Part shown: positions 11,773-20,165 of the stretch, in pieces
How positions within the stretch are numbered: position 1 is the first letter of the stretch
Layout: each line of letters opens with the position of its first letter
DNA from: Cohnella sp. AR92
GTDB taxonomy: Bacteria > Bacillota > Bacilli > Paenibacillales > Paenibacillaceae
Direction of reading: 5' to 3'
DNA length: 64,000 nucleotides
Assembly: GCF_003990975.1 (NCBI RefSeq)
Contig: NZ_RZJR01000004.1
Span: 316,363 to 380,362 of the forward strand
Notes under the pieces: model-generated
Seen by the model: only the letters and a program-made list of their open reading frames with translations
Told to the model about the DNA's origin: nothing
Databases searched by the model: none
Translations under genes and position numbers: made by a program

Positions 11773-11841
11773 ATGACCCCCCTTTTCATTTATATATCTC
11801 CATTGGGCTTGCGGACCGTTTCCGCGAGCCCCCTTTTTTTG
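11773..11841 (+). ncRNA. Predicted C-rich small RNA, copy 1
   Basis: A predicted ~69-nt transcript running from about 6 nt after the -10 box to an intrinsic terminator. Its 5' part contains ATGACCCCCCTTTTCATT, which is unpaired and complementary to G-rich Shine-Dalgarno sequences. The 3' end is the terminator hairpin GGGCTTGCGGA / TCCGCGAGCCC followed by seven or more T. Copy 2, 164 bp downstream, keeps the same promoter, C-run and hairpin. An ATG is present but without a ribosome site, and the frames of the two copies diverge after nine codons, so RNA rather than peptide is favoured. C-rich loops acting on ribosome sites are known from sRNAs such as RsaE and FsrA. Confidence 0.6.
11805..11841 (+). 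terminator. Terminator of small RNA copy 1
   Basis: GGGCTTGCGGA (11805-11815) pairs with TCCGCGAGCCC (11821-11831) with one wobble pair, then CCTTTTTTT. Copy 2 has A in place of the wobble G, so pairing is preserved. Confidence 0.88.
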
Positions 11842-11875
11842 TCCGGATTCGCGGCTGGAGGGTTAATCCATCGTT

Positions 11876-11930
11876 TGTAATCAAATCGTAATAAGGCTTT
11901 CATGGTCCTTTCACATTCACGGGTTATGAT
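11876..11930 (+). promoter_or_regulatory. Pho-box-like promoter of small RNA copy 2
   Basis: Repeats TGTAATC (11876), CGTAATA (11887), TTTCATG (11898) and TTTCACA (11909) are again 11 bp apart. The -10 box TATGAT (11925-11930) starts 9 nt after the last repeat, exactly as in copy 1. TTTCATG-N4-TTTCACA is the closest match to a classical Pho box in the window. Confidence 0.62.
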
Positions 11931-11936
11931 ACATAC

Positions 11937-12005
11937 ATGACCCCCCTTTTCATTAATATATCTCTTGAACGGGCTTGCGGACCGATCCGCAAGCCCCCTT
12001 TTTTT
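11937..12005 (+). ncRNA. Predicted C-rich small RNA, copy 2
   Basis: Predicted ~69-nt transcript paralogous to copy 1. The 5' segment ATGACCCCCCTTTTCATT is identical, followed by an AT-rich stretch (AATATATCTC). The middle differs (CTTGAACG in place of CATT). The 3' hairpin GGGCTTGCGGA / TCCGCAAGCCC is perfect and followed by T7. Conservation is concentrated in the promoter, C-run and hairpin, which suggests an RNA regulator kept as a duplicated pair. The next gene (proline-rich protein, 12107) has the ribosome site GAAGGGGGAG, which could pair with the C-run; that is only a hypothesis. Confidence 0.6.
11971..12005 (+). terminator. Terminator of small RNA copy 2
   Basis: Perfect 11-bp stem GGGCTTGCGGA (11971-11981) with TCCGCAAGCCC (11986-11996), then CCTTTTTTT. 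Confidence 0.9.
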
Positions 12006-12106
12006 ACCTTCCGAGGCTTCTCCCGACTCCGCACCTGCGGATGGGCAAACGCATATTGTGCAATAAAGGTGTGTTATGCCTACACAACGAAGAAGGGGGA
12101 GCCGAG

Positions 12107-13072
12107 ATGCCGAAATCTCGCTCATTGACCGAGCGTTCGCTTCTGAGACGCTTAGGTATCGCCTCGAGCGCTAAGCCGTCTTCCCAAGGGCAGAAGAATG
12201 GATCTGCCAAGAGACGGCCCAGGGCCGCTAAGGTACGTCTTCATCTGAGCGGAAGCCCGGAGGAGCGGAAGCCTCCGGTTCGCCAGATTCCGTGGTGGGT
12301 TATTCCGGAGAACCAACGGATTCAGGCTCCGGGAGCCAAGCTGGGGGGAATGCTTGGCGGGCTGCTGAAGCCGGGCGGCGGCAAAGCAGGACCCGGACCT
12401 GAACCCGGCCCAGAGCCGGGACATGAACATAAACCGGAGCACGGGCCGGGACCCGGTCCGGATCCTAAACCTGGAACGCCTGGGCACGGGCCCGGGCCGG
12501 ATCCTAAACCCGTAACGCCTGGGCATGGGCCCGGTCATGGACCCGGTCACGGACCTGGTCCTGGTGCCGGACCGACGCCTCCGCCGCCCAGACCGCCCGG
12601 ACCTCCAGGGCCGCCTCCACCGCCGAGGCCGCCAGGACCTCCGGGACCTCCGCCGCCGCCAAGACCGCCGGGACCTCCCGGTCCTTTTCCGCCACCGCCA
12701 AGACCGCCGAGACCTCCGGTTCCGATCCCGCTTCCGATTCCCGTTCCGATCCCCGGCTTTCTGCCCGCGGCGACGCCGGTACAGACACCGGCTTATGTCA
12801 TCGTTCAGGTCAACGGCGGCTTCGCTTACCCCGGAACGACAACGTCGACGTATGCCTTCTACTACCCCGGCCTAACGATCCGCCAAGCGCTCCAGTCGAC
12901 CGGGCTTGTCACCATCGGCCCGAACGGCTTTATCGCCTCGGTGTCCGGGATTCCCGTCACGGGAGGCGTCGGCTTGCAGCTCCGCTATAACGGCCGGGTC
13001 ATTCCGCAGACGCTGCTCGACCTGCCGGTCGATCCGTACGGCACGATCGGGATCGAGCTGTATACCCTTTAA
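12107..13072 (+). CDS. Proline/glycine-rich protein with a DUF4430-like C-terminal domain
   Basis: A 321-residue protein of unknown function. Start ATG at 12107 is chosen because GAAGGGGGAG lies just upstream; longer frames run back through the small RNA terminator. Residues 1-85 are basic. Residues 90-235 are low complexity, first PGPEPG/PGHGPG repeats with His, then PPPPRPPGPPGP repeats and finally PIPLPIPVPIPG. The C-terminal ~90 residues form a compact domain (YVIVQVNGGFAYPG, YPGLTIRQALQSTG, LDLPVDPYGTIGIELY) resembling DUF4430/transcobalamin-type beta-grasp domains. There is no evident signal peptide, so export is uncertain. A spore-coat or surface role would fit the architecture but is speculation. 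Confidence 0.68.
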   Translation: MPKSRSLTERSLLRRLGIASSAKPSSQGQKNGSAKRRPRAAKVRLHLSGSPEERKPPVRQIPWWVIPENQRIQAPGAKLGGMLGGLLKPGGGKAGPGPEPGPEPGHEHKPEHGPGPGPDPKPGTPGHGPGPDPKPVTPGHGPGHGPGHGPGPGAGPTPPPPRPPGPPGPPPPPRPPGPPGPPPPPRPPGPPGPFPPPPRPPRPPVPIPLPIPVPIPGFLPAATPVQTPAYVIVQVNGGFAYPGTTTSTYAFYYPGLTIRQALQSTGLVTIGPNGFIASVSGIPVTGGVGLQLRYNGRVIPQTLLDLPVDPYGTIGIELYTL

Positions 13073-13082
13073 TAGCATAACA

Positions 13083-13121
13083 AAGGAGCCGATCTTCCGA
13101 TTTCTCGGAGGACGGCTCCTT
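13083..13121. terminator. Hairpin shared by two convergent genes
   Basis: AAGGAGCCG...CGGCTCCTT with an inner TCTTCCGA/TCGGAGGA stem lies between the convergent ends of the proline-rich protein and the TVP38 gene. T tracts on both sides are short. Confidence 0.6.
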
Positions 13122-13132
13122 CGTTCTTGCTC

Positions 13133-13825
13133 TCATCTCGCTGCCTTCGCCCGCTTTCGGGCCGCCGGGGCGGCGGTTTCCCCTTCCACCTGCTTCTCCA
13201 CGCGGGAACGGAAGAGCAGAGGAACGACCATCGCGACGGCGAACACGATCGCGGCGAGCGCGATTTCTCTCCAGCTTCCGTGCGTCAGGCTGGCGCCGAG
13301 GAAGGCGTAAGCGAACGTTCCCGGCAGCGCGCCGATGAACGTGGCGAGCGTATACGCGCGAAGGGGCACCCTCGCCAGTCCGGCCGAGTAGCTGACCAGA
13401 TCGAACGGAACGAAAGGCGCCAGCCGAAGCAGCAGCACGATCGGGAAGCCTCGACGCTTCATCGCGTTCTCCAGCTTCTGCAGCCGCGGGTCGTCCTCCA
13501 GCCCACGCAGCAGGCCTCCGCCCATTCGTCGGGCAAGCAGATAGGACAGAATCGCGCCGGGGAGCTCGCCCACGATCGTGTAAACGACTCCCCAACCGGT
13601 GCCGAATGCCAGCCCGCCCGCTAGATTCAGGACGGACGCGGGGAACAGCGTGAAGGGACGAACGACGAACAACCCGATGTAGATGACCGGCGCGATCCAC
13701 CCGAAGGAGAGCATCCAGTTCCTCAGCGATTCCGGCGTTATTTTCAGATAATGAAGATCGAACCAGAGCAGCGCGCCGACGACGACCGCCGCTCCGAGCA
13801 GCTTATACAGTCTAGAACGCCGCAA
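13133..13825 (-). CDS. TVP38/TMEM64 family membrane protein (VTT domain)
   Basis: Integral membrane protein of 230 residues with about five hydrophobic segments and the SNARE-associated/VTT core: VIYIGLFVVRPFTLFPASVL, NLAGGLAFGTGWGVVYT, GELPGAILSYLLARRMG, RLAPFVPFDLVSYSAGL and FIGALPGTFAYAFLGASL. DedA/VTT relatives are implicated in lipid handling across the membrane; the substrate here is unknown. The start appears to be TTG at 13825 with GGAGG about 10 nt upstream. It starts 15 nt after the MMPL exporter stop, so the two are probably one operon. Confidence 0.88.
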   Translation of the reverse strand: MRRSRLYKLLGAAVVVGALLWFDLHYLKITPESLRNWMLSFGWIAPVIYIGLFVVRPFTLFPASVLNLAGGLAFGTGWGVVYTIVGELPGAILSYLLARRMGGGLLRGLEDDPRLQKLENAMKRRGFPIVLLLRLAPFVPFDLVSYSAGLARVPLRAYTLATFIGALPGTFAYAFLGASLTHGSWREIALAAIVFAVAMVVPLLFRSRVEKQVEGETAAPAARKRAKAAR

Positions 13826-13840
13826 TGGGGACGCTCCTCC

Positions 13841-16800
13841 TCACGCCGGCTCGGACGCCGGCTCGGATTTATGGGTGATCGCCACCACCGCCGGTATGAA
13901 CAGCGGCAGGAAAATGAACGCGAGCAGCATCAAGGCGATGATGACCACCGTCGCCATCTGCACCAGCGTCAGCACGCCCGACGGGTACATCGCCGCGAAC
14001 GTGCCGGAGAGGATGATGACCGCCGAGAGAATAATGCCCCCGGTATGCTTCATCGCCTCCAGAATCGCTCGCCGAGGACTCCGATCCCCATACTCCAGAT
14101 ATCTCATGATCAGGAAAATGCTGTAGTCGACGCCAAGGGCTACGATCATGATAAAGGAGAAAAACGGAATCGTCCAGGCAAGCTCGGCGTGCTCGGTGAA
14201 CGCCGAGAAGATCCACTCCGTGGAAGTAAGCGCCGTGTAATAAGCCAGCACCAGCGAAGCGATCACCGCGACCGGCAGCCAGAACGCCCTGGAGATGAGG
14301 AGCAGCACGAGCAGAATGCCGGTCAGCATGATCGCGGCGGTGCGGGTAAAGTCGCCGCTTGAGACATCCTTCAGATCCAGGTTCTGCGATGCCACGCCTC
14401 CGATCCCGTATTCCTCGCCGGACAAGCCGCTCTCCTTGGCCAACTGCTCATACGCGACATGAATCCGGTCGACCGTGTCCATCGCAGCGGTCGAATAGGG
14501 GTCGTCCTTGAGCACGATCGACCATTTCGCCGTATGCCGGTCGTCCGACATGTACATGTTCAGCGATTGCGCGAATTCCGCTCCCGTCCGCACTTCCTCC
14601 GGTATAAAGAAGGTCTCCGCCTCGCCTGTGCCGGACATCTCGTCCAGATAATCCGTCGTGCTCGCCAGCCCGTCGGAGACCTTCCGCAGACCGGCCGCAC
14701 TGTCCTTCAGCCCCTTCTCCAGAGAAGGCAGATTGGCGGAGAGCGTATCGAGGCCTTCGTTCAGCTTCGCCTGGCCCTGTTCGATAGCGGCCAGCCCTTC
14801 GGACAGGGCCGGCATCCGGCCGGTCACCGCCTTCTGGCCCGAGCTTGCCTGGCTCAGTCCGTCATGGAGCGAGCTCGCCCCGCTCTCCAGCTTCTTCGCG
14901 CCGAGCTCGAGCTGATCCTGGCCCGACTGGATCTGCTTCAGCCCTTGCTGGATTTGGGCCAGCTTGCCGTTCGCCGTGCTGAACTGGCCGTTCAGCGTCC
15001 CGATGCCCTCGCTCAGCTTGGCGAGCTGCGACGACAGCGTCGCCGCCGAGCTCTTGAGAGCCGCGAAATCGGCGTTGTCCGCCAGCCCGGATTCGGACTG
15101 TTCCAGCTTGGCAATCGAGCCGTTCATAGCCTCCGCCGCTTGAACCAGCGATTGGACCGACTTCTGAACGCCTCCGTATTGGCCGTACAAGGTGCTGTAG
15201 CCGCCGGAGATCGCCTGAAGGCCGGTCGCCAGCGTTCCGGTCGAGTCTCCGAGCTTCGAGAGGCCGGAGCGCAGGTCCGTCAGCCCCTTCTTCAGCTCTC
15301 CGGCCCCCGCCGTCCCCTGATCGATTCCCGCGGCGATCTTGTTCAGGGCAACGACGGACTGGTCGATTCCCGTCTGCACCTTCTTCGTGCCGGCGACCAG
15401 CTCATCCGCCTTGCCAAGCTCATCCAGCGGGATGGACCCGACCTGACTCGCGGCCTTCGAGAGGCCGTCCTGGATCGTTCCGATTCCGTCGTTCGCTTGC
15501 CGAATGCCTTCGCTCAGCTTCTGCGATTGGTTGGCCGTGTAGAGCTCCGGGATTTTCTCCCCCTTCGGCCTCGTCGCGCTGTACACTTTGTCCACGCCTT
15601 CCACCTTGGAGAGCCGTTCCGTCACCTTGTCGATAAAGGCGAGATTCCCGGCGGTATCCATCTCCTCGTCCGTCTTCAGGACAAGCGTCGCCGGCATCGC
15701 CTGGCCCGCGGAATAATGGTCGTAAATGACATGGATCCCTTTGACGGACGGATATGAATCGTTGACCTCGTCCAGCGAGTTATAGCTGAGCTGCCCAGAA
15801 TAGAACAACGAGATCGGAACCGCGACGACCAGCGTGATGAGGATGCCCCAGATCGGCCGTTTGACCGCGAAGCCGGTGATCGCCGAGAGGACCCGATTCT
15901 CGGAGTGCCCTTCCATGGCCTTCGACGGCCAGAAAATCCGCCTGCCAAGCAGTCCCATAAGAACGGGAAGAAGCGTAAACAGGGAGATCAGCAGCACGCC
16001 GACCCCGATGCCGACCGCGGACGCGGACTTGAACAAGCCGAACTCCGCCAGCCCGAGCGCGCAGAACCCGATAAGCACCGCCGCCCCGCTGTAGAGCACC
16101 GTTTTCCCCGCCGTCCTGTACGTATGAACGATCGCTTCTACCTTGGATTCCCGATGGGCCATCTCTTCCTTAAACCGCATGAACAGCAGGATGTTGTAAT
16201 CCGTGCCGATGCCGAAGAGCACCAGCACGAGGAAGATCTGGGTGAACCCGGAGAACGGAAAATCAAGCTTGTCGACGAGCTGAGTGACGATTCCAAGGGA
16301 GACGAGGAACGATAGCGCGACCGTGAGAAGCGAGATCAGAGGCGTCACCGGCGAGCGGAAAATAAGAATCAGCACGACGACGATGAAGATGACCGCCACG
16401 ATCTCCGTTTTCTTGACGCCTTCCTGCGTCGTCTTGGTGAAGTCCTCGTTGATCAGCGCCGGTCCGGTCAGGTAATGAGCGACGGGAATGCTCTCCAGCG
16501 CATCGGACAAGCTGTTGCGAGCCTCTTCCTTGGTCCGGTCCTCCAGGCTCAGGGAACCGATCGCCATGACCGTCGTGCCGTCCGAGGAGAGCAATTGCTC
16601 CTTCGCCTCCGGGAAGTTCACGTGCGTCTGCAGGGACACGAGCCCGATCCGGTCCTTCTCGCTCTCCAGCTTCGCTAGCCCCTGCTCGATGTCGGCCATC
16701 TGCCGGTCCGTCAATTTATCTTTGGAATTGAACACGAGGATGACGGACATTCTTTTGTCTTCCTCCGTCTCCCCCATCGCCTTGAGCAATCGGCTGGCCT

Positions 16801-16945
16801 GGGTGGACGAATGGCCCTCCGGCACGCCGATCTGTCCTTTATCGCGCACAAGCTGGCCGATATTCGGCATGATGGAGAGAAGCACGATCGCGGCGACGAT
16901 CCAGGCCGTGACGATCGGCCACTTCCATTTGAGCATGAATGTCAT
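13841..16945 (-). CDS. MMPL/RND family exporter, YdfJ-like
   Basis: Proton-driven membrane exporter (1034 aa) of the MMPL branch of the RND superfamily; the substrate (lipid or drug) is unknown. Two transmembrane bundles carry the proton-relay motifs LFGIGTDYNILLFMRF and VALGVDYSIFLIMRY. The second extracytoplasmic region (about residues 420-780) is an extended heptad-like stretch with repeated GLSKLGDSTGTL/LEKGLKDSAAGL units, likely coiled coil, as in long Firmicute MMPL proteins. ATG at 16945 is chosen because AAGGAG lies 8 nt upstream; the longer frame is not supported. A TATAAT at 17036-17041 is a possible -10 box. Confidence 0.92.
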   Translation of the reverse strand: MTFMLKWKWPIVTAWIVAAIVLLSIMPNIGQLVRDKGQIGVPEGHSSTQASRLLKAMGETEEDKRMSVILVFNSKDKLTDRQMADIEQGLAKLESEKDRIGLVSLQTHVNFPEAKEQLLSSDGTTVMAIGSLSLEDRTKEEARNSLSDALESIPVAHYLTGPALINEDFTKTTQEGVKKTEIVAVIFIVVVLILIFRSPVTPLISLLTVALSFLVSLGIVTQLVDKLDFPFSGFTQIFLVLVLFGIGTDYNILLFMRFKEEMAHRESKVEAIVHTYRTAGKTVLYSGAAVLIGFCALGLAEFGLFKSASAVGIGVGVLLISLFTLLPVLMGLLGRRIFWPSKAMEGHSENRVLSAITGFAVKRPIWGILITLVVAVPISLFYSGQLSYNSLDEVNDSYPSVKGIHVIYDHYSAGQAMPATLVLKTDEEMDTAGNLAFIDKVTERLSKVEGVDKVYSATRPKGEKIPELYTANQSQKLSEGIRQANDGIGTIQDGLSKAASQVGSIPLDELGKADELVAGTKKVQTGIDQSVVALNKIAAGIDQGTAGAGELKKGLTDLRSGLSKLGDSTGTLATGLQAISGGYSTLYGQYGGVQKSVQSLVQAAEAMNGSIAKLEQSESGLADNADFAALKSSAATLSSQLAKLSEGIGTLNGQFSTANGKLAQIQQGLKQIQSGQDQLELGAKKLESGASSLHDGLSQASSGQKAVTGRMPALSEGLAAIEQGQAKLNEGLDTLSANLPSLEKGLKDSAAGLRKVSDGLASTTDYLDEMSGTGEAETFFIPEEVRTGAEFAQSLNMYMSDDRHTAKWSIVLKDDPYSTAAMDTVDRIHVAYEQLAKESGLSGEEYGIGGVASQNLDLKDVSSGDFTRTAAIMLTGILLVLLLISRAFWLPVAVIASLVLAYYTALTSTEWIFSAFTEHAELAWTIPFFSFIMIVALGVDYSIFLIMRYLEYGDRSPRRAILEAMKHTGGIILSAVIILSGTFAAMYPSGVLTLVQMATVVIIALMLLAFIFLPLFIPAVVAITHKSEPASEPA

Positions 16946-17161
16946 GATACCGACTCCTTTGCTTCGCTGCTCGCTTCTAAGCAATATTATCCAATGATGC
17001 CTCTCTCTATATTCCCCCGGCAATCGTTGCCATCTATTATATCGCGAGAAAATAAAATAACGATGAAAAGGGAGATTGGCGAGGCGGAAGATACGGAATA
17101 TGTGGAAAGAGGCGGAAGTTCGGGCTGTGCTCCGGCAGTGGGTATCGGGCGCTTTGCGAAT

Positions 17162-17532
17162 CAAGCTTCCGGCGAGGCGCTAGTCGATTTTTTCGACTAT
17201 CGGCGCTCTCGACCGGGCTCCTGGCGGGGCGTTAGTCGATTTTTTCGACTATCGGCGCTCTCGCACGGGCTTCTGGCGGGACGTTAGTCGATTTTTTCGA
17301 CTATCGGCGCTCTCGACCGGGCTCCTGGCGGGACGTTAGTCGATTTTTCCGACTATCGGCGCTCTCGCACGGGCTTCCGGCGAGGCGCTAGTCGATTTTT
17401 TCGACTATCGGCGCTCTCGCACGGGCTTTTGGCGGGACGTTAGTTGATTTTTTCGACTATCGGCGCTCCCGCACTGGCTTCCGGCGAGGCGCTAGTCGAT
17501 TTTTTCGACTATCGGCGCTCTCGCACGGGTTT
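17162..17532. repeat. Array 1: seven 52-bp units with a TAGTCGA-N5-TCGACTA palindrome
   Basis: Palindromic cores start at 17181, 17233, 17285, 17337, 17389, 17441 and 17493, each exactly 52 bp apart. The core is TAGTCGA-TTTTT-TCGACTA (two copies vary by one base). Flanks read GGCGCTCTCGCACGGGCTT and GGCG(A/G)G(A/G)CG; in some units CTCGC and GCGAG make a second weaker dyad. It fills the space between the MMPL promoter and the transglutaminase terminator. There are no cas genes and no variable spacers. Confidence 0.95.
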
Positions 17533-17552
17533 TAAGCAGGGCATTCGGTTAA

Positions 17553-17588
17553 AGAAAAAAGCCCGCCTCGCGAGTTGCGAGACAGGCT
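17553..17588 (-). terminator. Terminator of the transglutaminase-like gene
   Basis: Minus strand AGCCTGTCTCGC pairs with GCGAGGCGGGCT (two wobble pairs) and is followed by TTTTTT. Confidence 0.87.
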
Positions 17589-17633
17589 GTTCATTACAGC
17601 GAGCCAAGGAGCCGCTCAGGATTCTTGGTAGGC

Positions 17634-18770
17634 TCAAGTCTTAAACGTAATCGTCACCAAAGCGTCGTCCGCGTTGCCGATCGGGAACGAGCTCGTGCTC
17701 GTCTGGATGGAGGTTAGCTCCGGAACCGCGTCGAGCAGCTTCTGCAGATCCAGCTTCTTGCCCGCGCCGTGGACGTAACGGACCTTAACGGTCGTTTTCC
17801 CCGACTTGATGGCCGTCTTGATCCGCTTCGCGAACTCCTCGATCGTGGATGCCGAGTTCTCCGGCAGCAAGTAAATGTAGCCCAGCGCCGTCTCCAGATT
17901 GGCATAGAACGTCTGGCGGGAAGCATCCTTGGCCTTGAGCGCCTTCACCGTTTGCTGGTAAGAGGTCACGGCGGCGGGGTAAGTCAGCGTCCACTTGTGG
18001 TCCCGCTTGATCTGCGCATCGGTCAGCAGGTAGTACGAATAAGTCGTTCTTCCCTTCACGTCCGGTACCGGATCGTCGAACGTCGTGTCGAGATGGTACC
18101 ACTTTCCGTCCAGCTTTACCAGGTTCCAGGCATGCGCCCCCGTCGAGACCGTGCCTTCCGCGATTCGCGTCTCTACCCCGGCGTCCTTCAGCAACCGATA
18201 GGCAAGCGAAGCATACCCCTGGCACACCGCCGTGCCTTTCGCCAGAGCGTCGTACGCCGAATGCTTCTGCAGCGTGCGGTCATAGGCCACGTTCAGCAGA
18301 ATCCAATCGTGCACCGCCTTCACCTTCTGGTGGGCGTTCATTCCCGGCTTGATGATCGCCGCGCGAATCTCCTGCGAGCGCTTCGTCACGTAGGCTGACT
18401 GGGATGCGCTCTCCCAATAATTCACTTTGATATTGACGGTAGCCGTCTTGCCGTTGGACTTCGAGCTGTAGCTGTATGATTTGATCGTATAGTTGACGTA
18501 ATCGTCCAGCTTCATCGCCGACGAGAAAGCCTGATCGACCGTCTTCACCGAAGCGGACGCGCTTCCCGCCACCTGGACGGTGAAGGAGGTGCTGCGAGCG
18601 CTCAGCTTCTGCTGGATGACGGAGATTAGCGAAGTCGCTGTACTGCTGGCTGCCGCCTCTGCGGAAGGGGGAAACGGATCGAACGGACCAACCATCGCTA
18701 TCCCTCCCGCCACAAGCATAGAGAGCGCGATTCCGGTCGCGGCCGTCCGCTTCCAGCCTTTCGTTCTCAT
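17634..18770 (-). CDS. Secreted transglutaminase-like (cysteine protease fold) protein
   Basis: Exported 378-residue protein. Signal peptide with core ATGIALSMLVAGGIAM. The transglutaminase-like core has the Cys-His-Asp triad in KGTAVCQGYASLAYRLL, STGAHAWNLVKLDGKWY and HLDTTFDDPVP. Bacterial members usually act as peptidases or peptide-binding proteins rather than crosslinkers; the substrate is unknown. The N-terminal ~130 residues (VIQQKLSARSTSFTVQVAG) are a separate domain shared by Paenibacillus homologues. ATG at 18770 is preferred over 18815 because GGGAGGGAG lies 7 nt before it. Confidence 0.86.
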   Translation of the reverse strand: MRTKGWKRTAATGIALSMLVAGGIAMVGPFDPFPPSAEAAASSTATSLISVIQQKLSARSTSFTVQVAGSASASVKTVDQAFSSAMKLDDYVNYTIKSYSYSSKSNGKTATVNIKVNYWESASQSAYVTKRSQEIRAAIIKPGMNAHQKVKAVHDWILLNVAYDRTLQKHSAYDALAKGTAVCQGYASLAYRLLKDAGVETRIAEGTVSTGAHAWNLVKLDGKWYHLDTTFDDPVPDVKGRTTYSYYLLTDAQIKRDHKWTLTYPAAVTSYQQTVKALKAKDASRQTFYANLETALGYIYLLPENSASTIEEFAKRIKTAIKSGKTTVKVRYVHGAGKKLDLQKLLDAVPELTSIQTSTSSFPIGNADDALVTITFKT

Positions 18771-18945
18771 TCTGCAACTCCCTCCCTGTTCCGTAATCTG
18801 CACGAATGATTCCATTCTAACAAATGGACGAGCTTGCGAGCTATCGGGCTTAAGGCGCAGGGTCGATTACAGCCTACAATCCGGCATTATCCGTCAATTA
18901 TCATCCGACTATTTTACACAAGAATAGCAGTCAGTCGGCTGCCAT

Positions 18946-19143
18946 CAGAGCGGCTTAACGATCGAATTCGCGGCCATGAAGGGCGGCATAGACAAGTTCC
19001 TCGAATCGACGGGCTAGTCCAAGGAGATGGCCTAGCCGATCGTCTTCCTGAACAGCCGTATGCCCTCTTACATCTCCTGCGTGCTCCTGGACGTCGACTT
19101 CGGCCTCGACATCCTGCCGGCAGCCGGACTCGCTCCCGACTAA
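18946..19143 (+). pseudogene. Remnant of a short-chain dehydrogenase C-terminus
   Basis: Translated in the frame of ATG 18976, the sequence reads AAMKGGIDKFLESTG, stop, SKEMA, stop, PIVFLNSRMPSYISCVLLD, then VDFGLDIL and a normal TAA at 19141. GGIDKF, PIVFLNS, SYI and LDVDFG are the C-terminal pattern of SDR dehydrogenases (compare FLxSxxASYITGxxLxVDGG). Two TAG stops interrupt it and the Rossmann N-terminus is absent upstream. A terminator follows at 19191. It is probably a decayed gene. There is no coding feature elsewhere between 18771 and 19303. Confidence 0.55.
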
Positions 19144-19190
19144 TCGAGTTTCAAACTATTCTCTCGTTAAACAAAATAGAAAAAATGTCT

Positions 19191-19227
19191 AGCCCCGATC
19201 CGATTTTTTGTCGAATCGGGGCTTTTT
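19191..19227 (+). terminator. Intrinsic terminator downstream of the SDR remnant
   Basis: AGCCCCGATCCGA pairs with TCGAATCGGGGCT around TTTTTTG and is followed by TTTTT. It sits about 75 bp upstream of the LuxR-type regulator. Confidence 0.85.
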
Positions 19228-19303
19228 GCCACTTATTTTAAGTGTTTGTTTAGAAGGTGATGGTACTTTCGATAGAGGTTGCTTCTTAGAGAGGACGAAA
19301 TGA

Positions 19304-19963
19304 ATGAAGAATCAAATTCTTGTAGTGGAGGCCGGGAATTCATATACGCTGCAGAACGAGCCTGATTTAGAGGTGGCTGCCATCGTAGACGGCTCCAAAG
19401 CGGTTGAGTATATCCGGAGGCACCTGGTTCAACTAGTCCTGTTGGATCTGAGCTCATCGGCTCCGAACGGACTTGCCAACATCAAAGCCATAAGACGAGT
19501 AGCGCCCCGATTGCCCATTCTCGCCGTCTCTTCGCGTTACGACGAGGAATCGTTCGTTCAATGCTTGGCTTACGGTGTGAACGGGTACCTCGTAGAAGAG
19601 CCCCATTCGGCCGGCCTGCCGCAGATGATCCGGGACATCCTCAAGGGCCAGCATGTCTACCCCGACAAGGTAGCTGCGCTTCTGTCCCGTTTTTTGCGCA
19701 GGCAATTGGACGGGATGGCCCCCGAGCTCTCCCTTCCTCCCCAGTGGGAGAATCAACTGTCCCCAAGGGAGAAGCAGATTCTCGCCCTCGTTGCCCAGAG
19801 ACTCAGCAACCACGAGATCGCCGAGACGTTAAGCCTGTCGGAAGGAACGGTCAAGAACCATCTGACCGTTATCTTCGGCAAGATAGAGGTCAAGAACCGC
19901 CGCGAAGCCATTCGCGCTCTGGCCCAAACGTCCTCCGAGAGCCAGTATTCAACCATTCGATAG
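19304..19963 (+). CDS. Orphan LuxR/NarL-type regulator with degenerate receiver domain
   Basis: DNA-binding transcription regulator (219 aa). Residues 1-110 have the receiver fold (ILVVEAGNS, LVLLDLSSSAPNGL, ILAVSSRYDE, AYGVNGYLVEE), but the acidic pair normally at the end of strand 1 is replaced (VEAGN), and the Lys normally after strand 5 is missing (YLVEE); the Asp of LLDLS remains. Phosphorylation is therefore doubtful. Residues 150-205 are a GerE/LuxR helix-turn-helix (LSPREKQILALVAQRLSNHE, SEGTVKNHL). No histidine kinase is adjacent. GAGG lies 9 nt before the ATG. It is followed on the same strand by the SLH protein. Confidence 0.87.
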   Translation: MKNQILVVEAGNSYTLQNEPDLEVAAIVDGSKAVEYIRRHLVQLVLLDLSSSAPNGLANIKAIRRVAPRLPILAVSSRYDEESFVQCLAYGVNGYLVEEPHSAGLPQMIRDILKGQHVYPDKVAALLSRFLRRQLDGMAPELSLPPQWENQLSPREKQILALVAQRLSNHEIAETLSLSEGTVKNHLTVIFGKIEVKNRREAIRALAQTSSESQYSTIR

Positions 19964-20165
19964 CGACGTTATCCGACAATTGTCATGTTAATTCCCTAGA
20001 TCGTGACCAAAAGTCACTTCTCGCTTCGCGATTTATCGCTTACATTTGAGATTATGTCGAATGTGATTATTTACCTATTACGTTTGATTTAATAGGGATA
20101 ATAGTTCTATATTTTCGACATTTAACGACATGTACCCGATAAAATCAGAGAGGTGACAATGACAA

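Noticed and set aside
11775..11881. Small peptides MTPLFIYIS and MTPLFINIS from the two RNA units
   Set aside because: No Shine-Dalgarno sequence, the ATG is near the predicted 5' end, and the frames diverge after nine codons because of an indel.
16946..17164. 73-residue extension of the MMPL exporter
   Set aside because: No ribosome site or membrane signal; the ATG at 16945 has AAGGAG 8 nt upstream and starts just before the first transmembrane helix.
17162..17532. CRISPR array
   Set aside because: The whole 52-bp unit is repeated with no unique spacers, the core is a short palindrome and no cas genes are present. The same holds for the other arrays.
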